Below are positions 35,230 to 47,750 of a DNA stretch of 64,000 nt, piece by piece. This DNA is from Carettochelys insculpta (Eukaryota > Chordata > Testudines > Carettochelyidae), in the NCBI RefSeq assembly GCF_033958435.1, contig NC_134147.1:41906001-41970000 (forward strand), given 5' to 3'. Both the position numbers and the translations under genes were made by a program. The notes under the pieces were generated by a model. That model had not been told where the DNA came from and did not search any database. It saw only the letters and a program-made list of their open reading frames with translations. Positions within the stretch are counted from its first letter, which is position 1, and each line of letters begins with the position of its first letter.

Positions 35230-35580
35230 AAAAATAGAGTAGTAGTAGCATCCTTCAGTCTACGTAGACTACGGATTGCACCCTTTGTAGTTCCATTTTG
35301 GGATCATCATTTGAAATTAAGCGATGCTGAAGTACCTCTCCAGGCACGAGCCTGGGCAATTTTTTGGGACCCTGGGCTGCCCAGACGCCAGTGTTCCCCT
35401 CTTGGCTTTACTGATATAGTCCAAAGGAGAGGATAACCTCTACATCTGGTACCAGCTCAGCTGCAGGAGTTGCCGGGTCAATGCCAAAAGTTGGCACAGA
35501 ACCGCCTTAGGACTCCCCTCCGGATTTTCTGTGAGGGTTTACTCCCTTAGCCTTGTTCCTTCCCAGGATAACCCACAAGG
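35230..35580 (+). repeat. Possible old retrocopy or interspersed repeat
   Basis: The stretch is higher in G+C than its surroundings and begins with the palindrome-like tcagtctacgtagactacgg. Frames such as LRTPLRIFCEG are open only briefly. I recall similar phrases in vertebrate genomes but cannot name the family. Confidence 0.25.
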
Positions 35581-38500
35581 CAGTGGGGCTTTAAAAATAG
35601 AAAATTAAGGTAAATAGGAGAAAAAAGATCGAGTAGGGAAGAAGATACACCCCACAATAGGATAGTATATATAAGACCTTGATTATGTGTTCAATGCTGT
35701 AGAATGATTGCAATGAGTGTGATAGATATAAAACTCCATCACAAATCAGCTTGGTACAGCACATGAGCAGGCTTGCAATGACCTCAACACCCTCACAGGC
35801 TCTCTTATCAGCTAAATTGCTTTGCGGCAACCTCACTCCATGTCCTTGACCACATTGGAAAAGTATTTGTCTCTAGCTTTCAAACAGCAGATAGTCCTAT
35901 GTTGTGACTTCCAAACATCTGAGAGTTTATTTTATTCCATTAGCCACCCTCTTTTTCTAAATGCAGTGTTTTCTTTCTTCTTGCTGTTGATGTATGAGTA
36001 AAGATCTGAAATGACTTGGTGGCTACAGCTTTCATTTATCAAATGAACTAGTTGTGAATTTAAGTGGCTAATGGTTACAAAAATCACATACCATAGTGGG
36101 TGATAGAGGACAGTTTGGAAGGAATTAACATTAGCAAAAGAAGAGGGTTTCAACTTGAAGAGATCAAGAAAGTCCTCAAGACAAAAGGTCCAGTGTGTAC
36201 AGGATCATATTTAGATACTAGACTTACTGAAACGTTAGGGCAACCCATTGAGAGCCAGGTCACGAGTCCCTTATTAACACTAGTGAGCAAGTTGCTCAAA
36301 AGTGGTCACATTTATTTCAAGGGCAGAAATTACAGTAGCAGTTGCTCACCAAGAGTGACGGAGCTAGCCCAAAGTCAGCAGAGTTTACTGCTATGTAGTA
36401 GGATGGCAGAATCAGGCTAACAGAATTGTAATCTGTTGTAATGCAGAAGTGTTTAGTTTAAATGTTACATATATCCTCTAACTGAGCTGCAATGCTGAAC
36501 ATACAGGAGTAGAGAAACTAGAGTACATAATGGATGAGGGAATATTATCTAGGGGTTAAAACTAAGGACATACAACAAGTGTTTCCAATAAGTAGAGGTT
36601 GGACAGCCACACAGGAACGATTCAGATGCTGCCCAGCTAATTAGCAGAGCACCCACAGTTAAGTCTTATTTCTACTGGAGGTGCACATTTGCACATGCCT
36701 CTGTGCACACAGAAAAATTTTTCTACACATTGATGAAAACTATCCACACATGTATGGAAAAGATTTGAGGGAACACTGCTTAGAACCAAGAGTTTTGGTT
36801 TCTAGTTCAATCCCCGTCATAGTCTCATTGTGGGCCAAATTGTGCTGAATAGTCATTGTCAGTGCAGAATCAGCCCACCACCCAAAAATTGCAGATGTAT
36901 CCCTCCCTCATGTACACAAGACTTCTTACGTTGCCCTCTATATTTAGAATGTTGTAACTTGTTCCGGCCATACAAATGAACTGCTCAATGAGATGGGAGA
37001 GACAGTTCACTGTGCCTGTGTTCTAACCCCTTACTCTCCCTGCAGGAGTCTGGTATTTTAGATTAAGTTCTTTAGAGCAGAGTCTATCACTCTGCTTGTA
37101 ACACGATAGGGCCCCATTCTAGGTTGGCCCTCAGATACTACTGTAACAATAATAGCTCATGCTGTCAGAATTCCTTTTTCAAGCAACACAAAGATGTCAC
37201 TGATGTGCAAAAATGTCAAGCTGTTTGGAAAAAAACAGCCGTAAATCTCCCAATAGAGGCCATGCACACATGAAGAACAATGAGTGTGAGTTTATTGGAG
37301 TAAAACCTACTCATAATTAAATAATGAAAATGCTTTTAAAAACAGAAAGTATTTAGCACAGCATAAAATGGAGGTTGTGTGATGCTAGCGATTTATTTCA
37401 TCTATCACTGTTTAACATCATGGGTCATACTTCATTACCTTTTGCTCCAAGCTCCAAGTCAAATTTGATTAGGGACCATAATCTGATTCCACATAATGAG
37501 GATACTATTTAGGATGCATGTTTTAAATGTGGCTTTTGTGTGCCATTTGTTAGGTTAATGAATTTAACAATGGAGAGTGTTTTTATGTTTCATGGGTGAT
37601 TTGGCATGAAATAAAATTTATAAAAAATGTGCAAAACTGGCTAGAAAGTGGCATTTCAACCAAAACAAGCTGTTAATTACAGGAGAGGCAACAAGTTGTA
37701 TATGTCTTTCAGTAATCTTCGCAAGCCTGATGCTCTTTAGAAAGGATACAAAAAAGGTAACCATGAAGGAAAACATGTTTTTTTGGATGTGACTGGATCA
37801 TAACTTACAGAAGTTTTCTACCTCTCTCAATTCTTTAAACACTATATATCTACCTTCTTCCAGCACCAGAGATCCAACTGCAGGTCAGAAATAGGTCATG
37901 TTGCTGGAGGAATTCCTTCTTGTTGCCCTGCAGGGTACAACTCAGTGTGTTGCAGGTCTCTGTTGGTAACGGTCTCTCAAGGTAATGCTGGTTTTGCCTT
38001 CTTTTGAGTTACTGAAGTTCAGAGGTGATCAGGAACAAAAATAAACACCTCTCAAAGCCAGAGCCATCCCCCTAAACTTCAGTCAGGGCTGGTTTCCAAA
38101 GCAGTCTGGGCCTTTGCCTAGTCCAAGATCTTCTTGTCCCTCCCAGGAGGGGTGATCTAGCTGGCAAGCACACTCTGCCTCAGTTCTGGAAGCAAAGCTC
38201 TGGCCTCTCTTCATGATCAGCACTCACCTGGGCTTTGTCCTCTCCCCCACACCTGACAATGTTCACACACTTAGCGGTGTGGGGCCAGTGTGGGCTTTAA
38301 TCCTGTCAGCCTTGGGACTACCCCACACTGGAGGGGAGTGGGTCTCCCAGCCCCACCAAAGGTATTAAAGGGGAATGGTTGAGCAAAGGACCTTCAGTAA
38401 CATGGGAAAACAATAAACCTTCATTTTCCTTTTAATCAGTGTTGTTATACCCAGGGGCCTTAGAGTAAGGATGTGGTATATTTATTTTTCCTCTTTCATT

Positions 38501-38949
38501 CTGGAGACAAGGCATTTCTGAGTAAATAGGCAATGATGTGTTGGAACATGAGGGTACTTGGCTCTAACTGACAAGTCATTACAACAAACACTCTGTTTCA
38601 TAGAACACAATGAAACTACCCTTGGAAACAGAAAATCTGAAGCCACCAGGGCTACGAAGTGTCATCTCAGCAAAACAATCCTACAGGACGGTCATGTTGA
38701 TGGTCGTGGCTTGGTATGTGCATCTGTCTCTCAATCTTGTCCTCTCCTCCAACTCCTAAAGCTACGCAGAAGAGAGACTTAGAATTTGCATCATGTTGCC
38801 AACAAGTGTTCTCAGCATGGGCTCTGGGGCACATCAGGTTTGCCCTCCCTGCTTCCCTTCCCATTGAGCAGAATCCAGTACCTGCATAGAGTAGCATGTG
38901 AGGCCATAGAAAAGGGGGACAGTGACAGACAACTGAAGGACAGGGGACC

Positions 38950-39035
38950 TAAATTGCATGGGTCTTACCCACAAACGTTTCTTACCCCACAAATGTGTTA
39001 GCTTTTAAGGTGCTACAGGACTGCTTGTTTCAGGT
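38950..39035 (+). repeat. Fragment of the inverted-repeat (Penelope-like?) family
   Basis: The part gtgttagcttttaaggtgct followed by acaggactgcttg matches the right-arm end seen at 23768-23855 and 33890-33940. It is preceded by cacaaacgtttcttacccca, a decayed ccacgaaagct block. Confidence 0.55.
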
Positions 39036-39047
39036 TGAAGTAGTATT

Positions 39048-39665
39048 AGGGTGACCATCTGTCCAGTTTTGGATGGGAGCACCCTATATTTCAGGTGCCA
39101 GAAAGGTGTTCCATAGTATTTTAACAAAGGGGCTAATTGCCCATATTTGTACAGCTGCTTCCTGGTTCCCAGGTCCAGGGAGAGCTGCATTGGTTCAGCT
39201 GCCACCTGGCTCCCTGTAGACTGTGGGAGCTGGGAGCACACTGTTGGGGCTTCTGCCCAGCTCCCCACAGCTTGGGGGAGACACACCCACTGACTGAGCC
39301 TAGTATCCAGCTCCCTGCCACTTGCAGGAGCCAGAAAACTGACCAGCTTGGCTGTAACTGACTCCTGGCTCCCCTCCACTCACGGGCACTGGGAACCGGA
39401 TGGGCATGTCTGCAACTGGCTCATGGCTTCCCACAGCTGGGGGAGCACCAGTATGGGGAGGTCATCTGTGGGGCTGCAGCCTGTTCCTGGCACTCCAAGA
39501 CATAGGAACAGCTGCAGCTCCCAGCTGCCCTCACAGCCAGAGAGTACCCTCTCCCCACCCAGCAGGGTGGCAGCCCTCACAGGGCAGCCACTACATGACT
39601 TAGGGTGACCATCTGCCCTGCTTTGGCCAGGACACTCCACCCCCAGGGTGTTCATTATTTAGCCT
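39048..39665. repeat. hAT-like end repeats around a GC-rich block
   Basis: The phrase ttagggtgaccatctg(t/c)cc appears twice in the same orientation, at 39047-39066 and 39598-39618. It resembles the cagggtgaccat end known from hAT-type elements. Between the two is a GC-rich segment with internally repeated ctggctccc/cagctggggga phrases. Both ends face the same way, so this is not a simple intact element. Confidence 0.4.
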
Positions 39666-41523
39666 AGGGGAATAAGGTTTCCCGAAGTAATATGTTTAGG
39701 TGCTTTTAAAATAACTATTTTGTCACTCACAAAATATCAAAGCTAAAAATTATTCTTGTGTAGTTGTAGGGATCAGTTAGTATCTCTCAATTTGTCCTCT
39801 TGCTAAAGTAACAGCTCTTTGCTAAATGAGCAGTGTGCATTAGAGGACTTGCCGTAAGGCAGAAATTGTAGTGACTACTTTATTAACGAATGAGATCCAG
39901 AATACAAAATGTGCACTGCTCTCTCTATATTACTTTTCTACAATTACATGATCTGTAAACATGGTACACTAAAGAAAGAGTATATTGCAGTTTACCTCAT
40001 ACAAGTACTGTAGTGCAATCGTTATGATGAAGGTGCAACAAACAAATGTAGATTTTAATCACATAACTACACTCAAACAAAATAAATGCAAAACTTCAGA
40101 GCTTAAAGTCCACTCAGTTCTACTTCTTTTTCAGCCAGAAGCTCTGACAAGTATGTTTACATTTGCAAGAGATAACACTACTCATTTTTTGCTTATAGTG
40201 TCACCTTGAAACAAGGTCACGTGTTTACATGGCAGTTTTGTAGCCAATGTTGTAGCCCCTCAGCTAAACCACCATCAGAAATGGGGAAGGGAAATACAAA
40301 AGGAAACAAACGCAGTTTTTTATTCTATAATAAATTTCTGAGTATAACGTATTCATTCTATAAACTCTGCTCACTTGTATTCTCCTTTTGTAGAGGTTAT
40401 ACAGTACTTCATTTATGTAAGTAACCCGATAAGTCACGTGTGCATGTGTGTGTGATTTATTTATATATATTAAAAATTATCTGGTGGAGTTAAGCTTGAG
40501 TGTATGTGGTATGCAGTTAAAAGCATGCATACATGTTCAACGATACATATCACTTCTTTTGTTCATTGTGTTATGTGTGTTCTCTTCCAGAAGCAGACCT
40601 ATAAATTAAGAATCCCACAGTTAAGAGGTTTATCTAAAAAGGTACTTTACATGGATATACTAAAGTATCTTTTGTTTACATAATCATCATGTCTGGCTGA
40701 CATCTGATTTTGACTATCTGCAATAAATCAGAAGTAATTTTTTCTGTGTAGAACAATGATAACATAACAGTACTTACAGGTATGTTCCATATTGTCATAA
40801 CACAACTATATTAGTTTTTGTTGGTAGAGAGTCATTAAGTCTCAACACAATGAGCCAAAATATTGGCAGAATGTTAGCTGACTATAAAAGATACAAGCAA
40901 AACAATTACCATGATTACAGGATATAAAAAGTAATGCTACAAAGGAGCTCACTTAATACAGAAGAAAAACTGAACAACAAATAGATTACTATCAGAAGAT
41001 ATGTCTGGAAAATACTAACATATGTTGCAGAAGTCAATGCAGAGGGTAGATCACCTATTTCAATGGAAGTCAATAGGTGTCCCACAGGCCAAATTTGGAC
41101 TGCCAGACACTTCTGAATAGACCCCAACATCTTCTTTTTTTTAAACTTATTTTTCTCTGGAGTCTGGGCCCTGACCACACTTTAATAAAGGATTAACCCC
41201 CACATTACTTCAACTTGAGTGTGCTTAGTATCGCAGAAGGATTCTGCATAAGGTAGGATTCTCAGGAAACTCCCGTTACCCATCATTACTCTTCTAAAGC
41301 TCTGCAAGAATTATTTTCATTTAACTCTATGTGCATTTATGATGCCAGATTCAACCTTTTTTGCCTACTGTTGCTCCTGAGGGGTAATCAAGCCGCATAT
41401 TTGCCTAACAAACAGTACTCAGTCTTTAACGAAATCTTGGAGTGTTCTGCATGAACATATTCTGCTCCAAAGGGCACAGAAATTCCTTTGATTTATAAGT
41501 CATCAAGATTACTGTTAGCTCAC
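39666..41523. other. Unassigned non-coding sequence
   Basis: AT-rich, no recognised gene. Confidence 0.45.
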
Positions 41524-41526
41524 TCT

Positions 41527-42154
41527 GGCTATGTCTACACGTGCAGCCAACATCGAAATAGTCTATTTCGATGAATAACGTCTACACATCCTCCAGGGCC
41601 AGCAATGTCGATGTTCAACTTCGACGTTGCTCAGCCCAACATCGAAATAGGCGCAGCGAGGGAACGTCTACACGTCAAAGTAGCACACATCGAAATAGGG
41701 ATGCCAGGCACAGCTGCAGACAGGGTCACAGGGCGGACTCAACAGCAAGCCGCTCCCTTAAAGGGCCCCTCCCAGACACAGTTGCACTAAACAACACAAG
41801 ATCCACAGAGCTGACAACTGGTTGCAGACCCTGTGCCTGCAGCATAGATCCCCAGCTGCCGCAGAAGCAGCCAGAAGCCCTGGGCTAAGGGCTGCTGCCC
41901 ACAGTGACCATAGAGCCCCGCAGGGGCTGGAGAGAGAGCATCTCTCAACCCCCCAGCTGATGGCCGCCATGGAGGACCCAGCAATTTCGACGTTGCGGGA
42001 CACGGATCGTCTACACGGTCCCTACTTCGACGTTGAACGTCGAAGTAGGGCGCTATTCCTATCTCCTCATGAGGTTAGCGACTTCGACGTCTCGCCGCCT
42101 AACGTCGAAGTTGGTGCCGCTACTTCGAAGTAGCGTGCACGTGTAGACGCAGCC
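41527..42154 (+). mobile_element. Non-autonomous Harbinger, TSD TCT, internal deletion
   Basis: A 628-bp copy with ends ggctatgtctacacgtgcag and cgtgcacgtgtagacgcagcc, flanked by TCT at 41524-41526 and 42155-42157. It is nearly identical to the copy at 6718: frames through the left half differ at one position in 105 codons. It lacks about 54 bp near its right end, a deletion bounded by gtcgaagtt-like repeats that removed one arm of the subterminal palindrome. Confidence 0.92.
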
Positions 42155-42157
42155 TCT

Positions 42158-43254
42158 GTTAACAGTTCAGTGGCCACTATGGCTTGGACTGTAAGCAACA
42201 TATAATAGTTATTATACTCTTGAATTTAGCAATAACATCCCAGCTTCTGTGTGTTGTCATTTGGGAATAGAAACTAAATCCTAGAGTACCATTTCTCAGA
42301 TGAGCCCACTAGGGAGCAAATCAGTTATTGATCTTGTGGATATGTAGTGACTGCTGTACGCCCATTTATTGACTGATTGTTTTCCCACTCCACGCTACTG
42401 CCTATGCCATCGATGAGGGCAGGAGAGAGGGGCAAAGAGGGCAATTGACCAGAGGCCTGGCAATTAAAGGGCACAGGGGCTCTGTTTGTTGCCACAGTAG
42501 CTCTACTGAAAACCATATCTTGATTGAAAGATGGCTTTGATCGGCCCCATGAAGGTTCCAGGGTGAGGTTACTTGTTCCCAGAACCTGCACGGGGACCTA
42601 ACCAAAGCATATGTCAACCAAACAATGCTACTGCAGCTTTCTTCAGAGGAGGCAGGTAGGGTCTGGGGAAGGGAGGGGAAGAGAAGGAGGGGATGGGGGC
42701 TGGCTGGTCCTGGGCTCCTCTTGCAGGGGTTGGAGAGGTCAGACAATGCTTGGGGTTTCCCCAGGTGGTGGTGGGTGGGTGTGTGGGGGCTAGTGGCCCT
42801 GGCTGATGGAGAAGGAAGGAAATTATTTCTGCCCTGGAACTCTGAATTGCTGTCAATAGGCCTGTGCCAAGCCTATATTTAATCTCTTGGCTTTTCCTTG
42901 GAAATGCTTTTGGAATCGCCCAGGAAGTAAACTGAGTTTTGTGGGAAGAAGGGTGTAGAATGCGAAAAGGGGCCTGCATTGGGGCTGAATGCATAACTGA
43001 TTGCCCACTTGGGTGGCTGAACTGAGAAGTCAACTTTTTTTCTTTTTCCAGGTCAAGCAAAAGAGAAATATTTTGCCATTTCTCACCAAAATGAAAACAA
43101 ACACGTTTCACGGCAAATGAAACTTTCCAGTCAGCTTGAAATGTGTTTTCTAACATTTTTAGATTTTGAAAAAGCCCAGCTACAATTAAAAGAGGATATG
43201 CCATTTTGAACCAAGAATGAAAGTGTTTCGGGTCTCCCCTGCCTTGTTGATAAG
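42158..43254. other. Unassigned non-coding sequence
   Basis: Includes an open frame of 196 codons on the minus strand (43204-42614) overlapping several other frames. There is no recognisable domain and the codon pattern is not protein-like. The G-rich part around 42640-42800 looks like an old repeat. Confidence 0.4.
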
Positions 43255-43588
43255 TATCAGAGGGGTAGCCATGTTAGTCTGTAGCCACAGAAACGATAAG
43301 TCCTATGGCACCTCTTAGACTAAACAGAGAGGTGGTCATATTAGTCTGTATTGTAACGAAACACACCAGCAGTCATGTAGCGCTTTAAAAGACTAACAAA
43401 ATAATTTATTAAGTGATGAGCTTTCGTGGAGGAGACTCACTTCCTCAGATGTGGAAATAGAACATTTCCAGTACATCACTGATGGTTTTATTATTCAGGG
43501 ATCTGACAAAGTGGGTCTTTGCCCACAAAAGCTTATGCTCTGGAAAATCTTTTAGTCTATAAGGTACCACAGGATTTCTTGTCCCCCT
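43255..43588 (+). mobile_element. Two inverted-repeat-family elements, one nested in the other
   Basis: The outer left end tatcagaggggtagccatgt is followed by tagtctgtagcc and cacctcttagacta. A second left end (cagagaggtggtcatattag) then starts near 43325 and runs through ataatttattaagtgatgag and ctttcgtggagg to about 43495. The outer right end follows (atctgacaaagtgggtcttt, gcccacaaaagcttatgctc, tagtctataaggtaccacag). Confidence 0.6.
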
Positions 43589-44454
43589 CCCACCATTTTT
43601 GTTTTGGTTAAATTATTCACTGACTTCAACTCAGATTCACAAACCATTTCAGCCAATATGGAACTGCAATTTTTTGGCAAATAAGCCATTAATTTGAAAA
43701 CTTCCTCCCCATACCACCAACAAAAGGACGTTCCTTAAAGGACTAATAGCAGTCTTACAGGTGCTTCTCACGCTGCCCAGAGACTACTTGTTCATTTAGC
43801 AGTTCTAGTGGTGGTTCTTCTCTCATATCCTCAACAACCACCTCTTCTTAGGAAAGGAATAATTTTATAAATAGCTCTGTGTAAGCTCAAAAGTTTATTT
43901 CTCTTCCCAACAGAGTCTGCTCCAATAAGAGATCTCTCACCCACCTGCTTGCCCGCTGACTGGTTACTTCCTCTTCCCATACCTACAGACTTGCGAAATA
44001 AACCAGCCAGCAATGCACTGTGCATGCCACTACAGGGTGTACATCCCTCATCCAGCCCCCTCGGGATCCGAGTGGTTCTGAACAAGGGGGTTTGTTGGAC
44101 ATGGAGGGGGGGGGGGTCAGGATTCCAAGCTGCCTGGAGGAGGGACCCACTCCTGAAGGGCTGATGGGCTCCCTTTGCCCCAGACAGGGTGTCCATGGCT
44201 GTGGGAGCTGCTGGAGGGTCTCCATACCCCAGCCAAGTTCCCCACTGGGTCCCAGCTGTGCGGGTCCTGGCAGGGCTCCCAACCAGAATTGAGCTCCCCA
44301 CAGTGGGGATCCCCACCCCAGGGCTGACCCTGGGGCTCCCCAGAGCAAGTGGCCAGCACAGCTCACTGCCACCCGCAGGGCTCTGTCTGTCCCTGAACAT
44401 CTGGAGCTCTCTGGGACAGCAACACCCATGGTCCTGCCAGATGTGGGATGTTCA
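43589..44454. other. Unassigned sequence with GC-rich block
   Basis: 43980-44430 is GC-rich and gives open frames on both strands (up to 189 codons), antisense to one another. The proline- and glycine-rich translations look like composition artefacts. No gene is called. Confidence 0.4.
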
Positions 44455-44935
44455 TGGAATCATAGAACAGTAGGACTGGAAGGGACCTTGAGAGGCCATC
44501 GAGTTCAGCCCCCTGCCCCAATGGCAGGACCAAGTACTGTCTAAACCATCCCTGATAGACATCTATCTAACCTGTTCTTAAATATCTCCAGCGATGGAGA
44601 TTCCACTACGTCCCTTGGCAATTTATTCCACTGTTTGACCACCCTGACAGTTAGGAACTTTTTCCTAATGCCCAACCTCCCTTGCTGCAGTTTAAATCCA
44701 TTGCCCCTTGTTCTATCCTCAGAGACCTGGAAGAACATGTTTTCTCCCTCCTCCTTATGACACCCTTTTAGATACCTGAAAACCGCTATCATGCCCCCCC
44801 CGCCCCGCCCAATCTTCTCTTTTCCAAACTAAACAAGCCCATTTCTTTCAGCCTTTCTTCATAGGTCACATTCTCTAGCCCTTTAATCATTCTTGTCACT
44901 CTTTTCTGGAACCTCTCTAAAGAGAAACAAGAATG
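44455..44935 (-). mobile_element. CR1 LINE 3' fragment
   Basis: Plus strand: gaatcatagaacagtaggac, then tggaagggaccttgagaggc, atccctgatagacatctatc, ccactgtttgaccaccctga and cttgttctatcctcagagac. The minus-strand translation includes KGCHKEEGENMFFQVSEDRT and TVRVVKQWNKLPRDVVESPS. It runs from the CR1 3' end upstream into the ORF2 C-terminus and is well preserved. Confidence 0.9.
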
Positions 44936-45416
44936 ATGTTGCTGGATGAGAGAGTTTCAACCTGCATTGCCACAGCGCCATGTAGCTCTTGTTAAGCCTC
45001 AGAGCCCACTGTGCTAAGGGTTGTACAAAAAGGGACAAGAAGACAGTCTCTGCTCCAAAAAGTTTAACCCAGAAATGCCACACCAAGAAAACCATGTGAC
45101 AAAAAAGTTTCAATCCTTAACTGGCTCTCTGAAGCCTCTCCCTTGATGGGCCCTGCTTTTCCTGGCTAAGCTTTCTGTTTGCCTGTTCTCTTCCCAGAGG
45201 AAAGTTTTGTTGGCTAAAGTCCTGCTCTGCCATTTTTGAGAGAGAGAGAGAGACTAAAACATAAAGAAAATAGTGTTGGCCAATCAAGACATTTTAGAAG
45301 TTTTTTGCAGTCATAAATCAAATCTATAAGTGCAAGCATATGTAGGTCTAGGTGTCTCACTGAGAGACATGTACCTGCTTTTAATTCAACAGGTACACGT
45401 TGAAAGAACTGCACAT
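44936..45416. other. Unassigned non-coding sequence
   Basis: No feature recognised except a short AG tract at 45238-45254. Confidence 0.4.
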
Positions 45417-45854
45417 AGTAGCCGCGTCTACACGTGCCGGCTACTTCGAAGTAGCCGCGCCAACTTCGAAATAGCACCCGCCATGTCTACACTTGGTGAG
45501 AGCTATTTCGAAGTTGACATCGACGTAAGGCGGCGAGACGTCGAAGCCGTTATCCTCATGAGGAGATGGCAATAGCGCCCTACTTCGACGTTGAACGTCA
45601 AAGTAGGGCACGTGTAGCCAATCCGCATCCTGTACCATCGAAATAGTGGGGTCCACCATGGCGGCCATCAGCTGAGGGGTTGAGGGACGCTCTCTCCAGC
45701 CCCTGAGCTCTATGGTCGCTGTGTGCAGCAGCCCCTTAAAGCTCCCCGCCCCCTGCCTTCCTGTGCAGGAAGCTGAGAGAGCGTGCAGGCAGCAGCACAG
45801 CCACGTGCCTGCCTGCACACCTCCTTGCAGCCCAGAGACACCTCCCCCACTGCG

Positions 45855-47405
45855 ATGACCGTCCCCCAGCCCCCCAAGTGCCCCCAGGGCACCCCCCCCA
45901 AGGGGAGCCAGGGCTCCCAGGCTGGCAGCCAGCTGGGGAAGAGGCAGCGGGGCCTCTCCTGGATGGAGGCCGAGATCCAGGACCTGCTGGGGCTCTGGAG
46001 TGAGGAAGAGGTGCTCCAGGTAATGGGGAGCAAGAGGTGGAACGCGGATGCGTTTGCTCAGCTGGCCGAGGGCCTGGCCACCCGGGGTCACTCTGCCCGC
46101 ACTCCTGACCACGTCAGGAGTAAGGTTAAGGAGCTGCGGCAGGGTTATGCCCGGGCCCGGGATGCACCCAGCCGATCTGGGGCTGCCCCCGTCACTTGCC
46201 CCTTTTACAGGGAGCTCAGGGAAATCCTGGGCCCCTGGCACACCTCCTCTCCACTGGCCACTCTTGACACCTCGGCCGACGAGCCCCAGCAGGCCAGAGG
46301 CGGAGTCCGCCCCGGAGGCAAGCCCCGCACCCTAGGGGTCCCCTCAGGAGCCCACCCCTGGGATGCTGGAGGAGGAGAGGGAATCCTCCTCCAGCGACGG
46401 GGGGCTCCACATCGCGCTGCCGTCCTGGAGCTCCAGCAGGGCATCCACCCAGAGGGTGTCCCCCGACCGTGGGAGTGGACCGTCAGGTATGTACCCCCCC
46501 CCCCCGGTGCACACCCCCGGGGTTGAGGGGCAGGGACAACAGACATGACCAGGGCCCTCCACATGCCCAGATGACCATGGCCCCAAGGACAGCAGTGGCA
46601 TGTCCCTCAGAAGAGTGCATCAACCCCTGCCCCCCCAGCACGACAGTGCCATGCCCCATCCCTGGGGAGGGGGGGAGCGGAACCTAGGGTCCCCCGGGGG
46701 GAGGGGGTGGGACACCCATCAGCAGCAGCATCTCCCAGGGACGGGGATGGGGAACCAGCAGCAGAGGGGTGGGGGGACAAGGGCCACGGCTTGGGGCCCA
46801 GACTAACGGCTGTCTCCACTCTTCTTCCCCACCTGTGTTCCGCAGCTGCGCCATTGGAGGGACCAGAGAGCACTGGCGAGGTGTCAGTGGTCCCAGAGAG
46901 TCCACCGGGGCCACCACTCCAGGCCAGCCCCCCAGTGGAGCACTGACCAGCCCCAGGGCAGGGCCGACGGTGGACCCAGCACCACCACCGGACAGCGACA
47001 GACCCCCAGCTGCTGGTGATCCTCCGGCAGCGGCTGGAGGTCTCGGAGCAGCGCCTGCAGGTGGATGAGTGGCGCCTCCATCTGCAGGAGCAGGCGCTGG
47101 CCTGGCGCCAGGAGGCATGGGGGGCCTTTATGCGCACGTTTGAGCACATCGCGGACCACCTGGCCCCCCATGCCGCGTCGGCTGCTGCTCTGCCCGCCCT
47201 GCCTGCTCCTCCCGCTGCTCCACCCGCTGCTCTACCCGCCGTCCCACCGCCGTCCGCCACCGAGGGCCCTTCCGCCGAGGGGGACCTGGGGCCTGCTGAC
47301 ACCCGCCGGCTGTATCTGCCGGTTCGCCCAGCCCCCAGCCAGCCCCGGCCAGGGCTGAGGCTGAGGCGAGGGTCACACCCGCCAACCTCCAGCACTGGAC
47401 ATTAG
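45855..47405 (+). pseudogene. Harbinger Myb/SANT-like DNA-binding protein, copy B
   Basis: Exon 1 runs from the ATG at 45855 to 46486 (CAG|GTATGT) and exon 2 from 46846 (TTCCGCAG|) to the stop at 47405; the intron is 359 bp. The domain is better kept than in copy A: LSWMEAEIQDLLGLWSEEEV, then VMGSKRWNADAFAQLAEGLA, TPDHVRSKVKELRQGYARAR and TCPFYRELREILGPWH, a trihelix/Myb-like fold starting with Trp. Downstream comes a Ser/Glu-rich spacer (MLEEERESSSSD), then a second-exon coiled-coil-like part (LEVSEQRLQVDEWRLHLQEQ) and an Ala/Pro tail. The frame is broken near 46290-46300, TAG occurs in the corrected frame where copy A has TGG, and exon 2 shifts frame near 46946. Confidence 0.82.
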
Positions 47406-47638
47406 GGGATGTGGGGCCCAGGACGTGCCCCCCCCCCTTTGTACATATCCCCTTAATTTATGTTGTATATAGTTTGTATTAGACCCCTGTTATTTTATGA
47501 TACCTGCCCCCCATGTAAATAGTTCTCCCCTTCCTTGTGTTCCACTGTTTGTTTATCATATAATATATAATATTTATATTTGTAGTAATAATATAATAAG
47601 AATTCACCGTTTTGTGGTTTCACGAACAACAGGAATAT

Positions 47639-47644
47639 TTTTAT
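47639..47644 (-). promoter_or_regulatory. Polyadenylation signal of transposase copy B
   Basis: TTTATT on the plus strand gives AATAAA on the minus strand, about 107 bp beyond the family stop position, as in copy A. Confidence 0.55.
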
Positions 47645-47750
47645 TTGCAAGAAAAGTGAGGGGGGTGTGCTCTTGGGTGCTCTGTGGTGTGGGCGTAGGG
47701 GCAGGGAGTATTGTGGAGGATGGGGGGTGCAGTCGGGGGCCTGCCAGCGT

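Larger units (their letters stand above)
33991..38949. other. Mostly unassigned non-coding sequence
   Basis: About 5 kb with no recognisable gene. A microsatellite lies at 35002-35040. The stretch 35230-35580 (from ttcagtctacgtagactacg to ccaggataacccacaaggca) has an unusual, repeat-like character and may be an old retrocopy or SINE; it is listed separately. Confidence 0.45.

Noticed and set aside
43831..44400. 189-codon minus-strand frame and antisense partners
   Set aside because: Proline/glycine-rich translations on both strands in a GC-rich block indicate composition, not coding.
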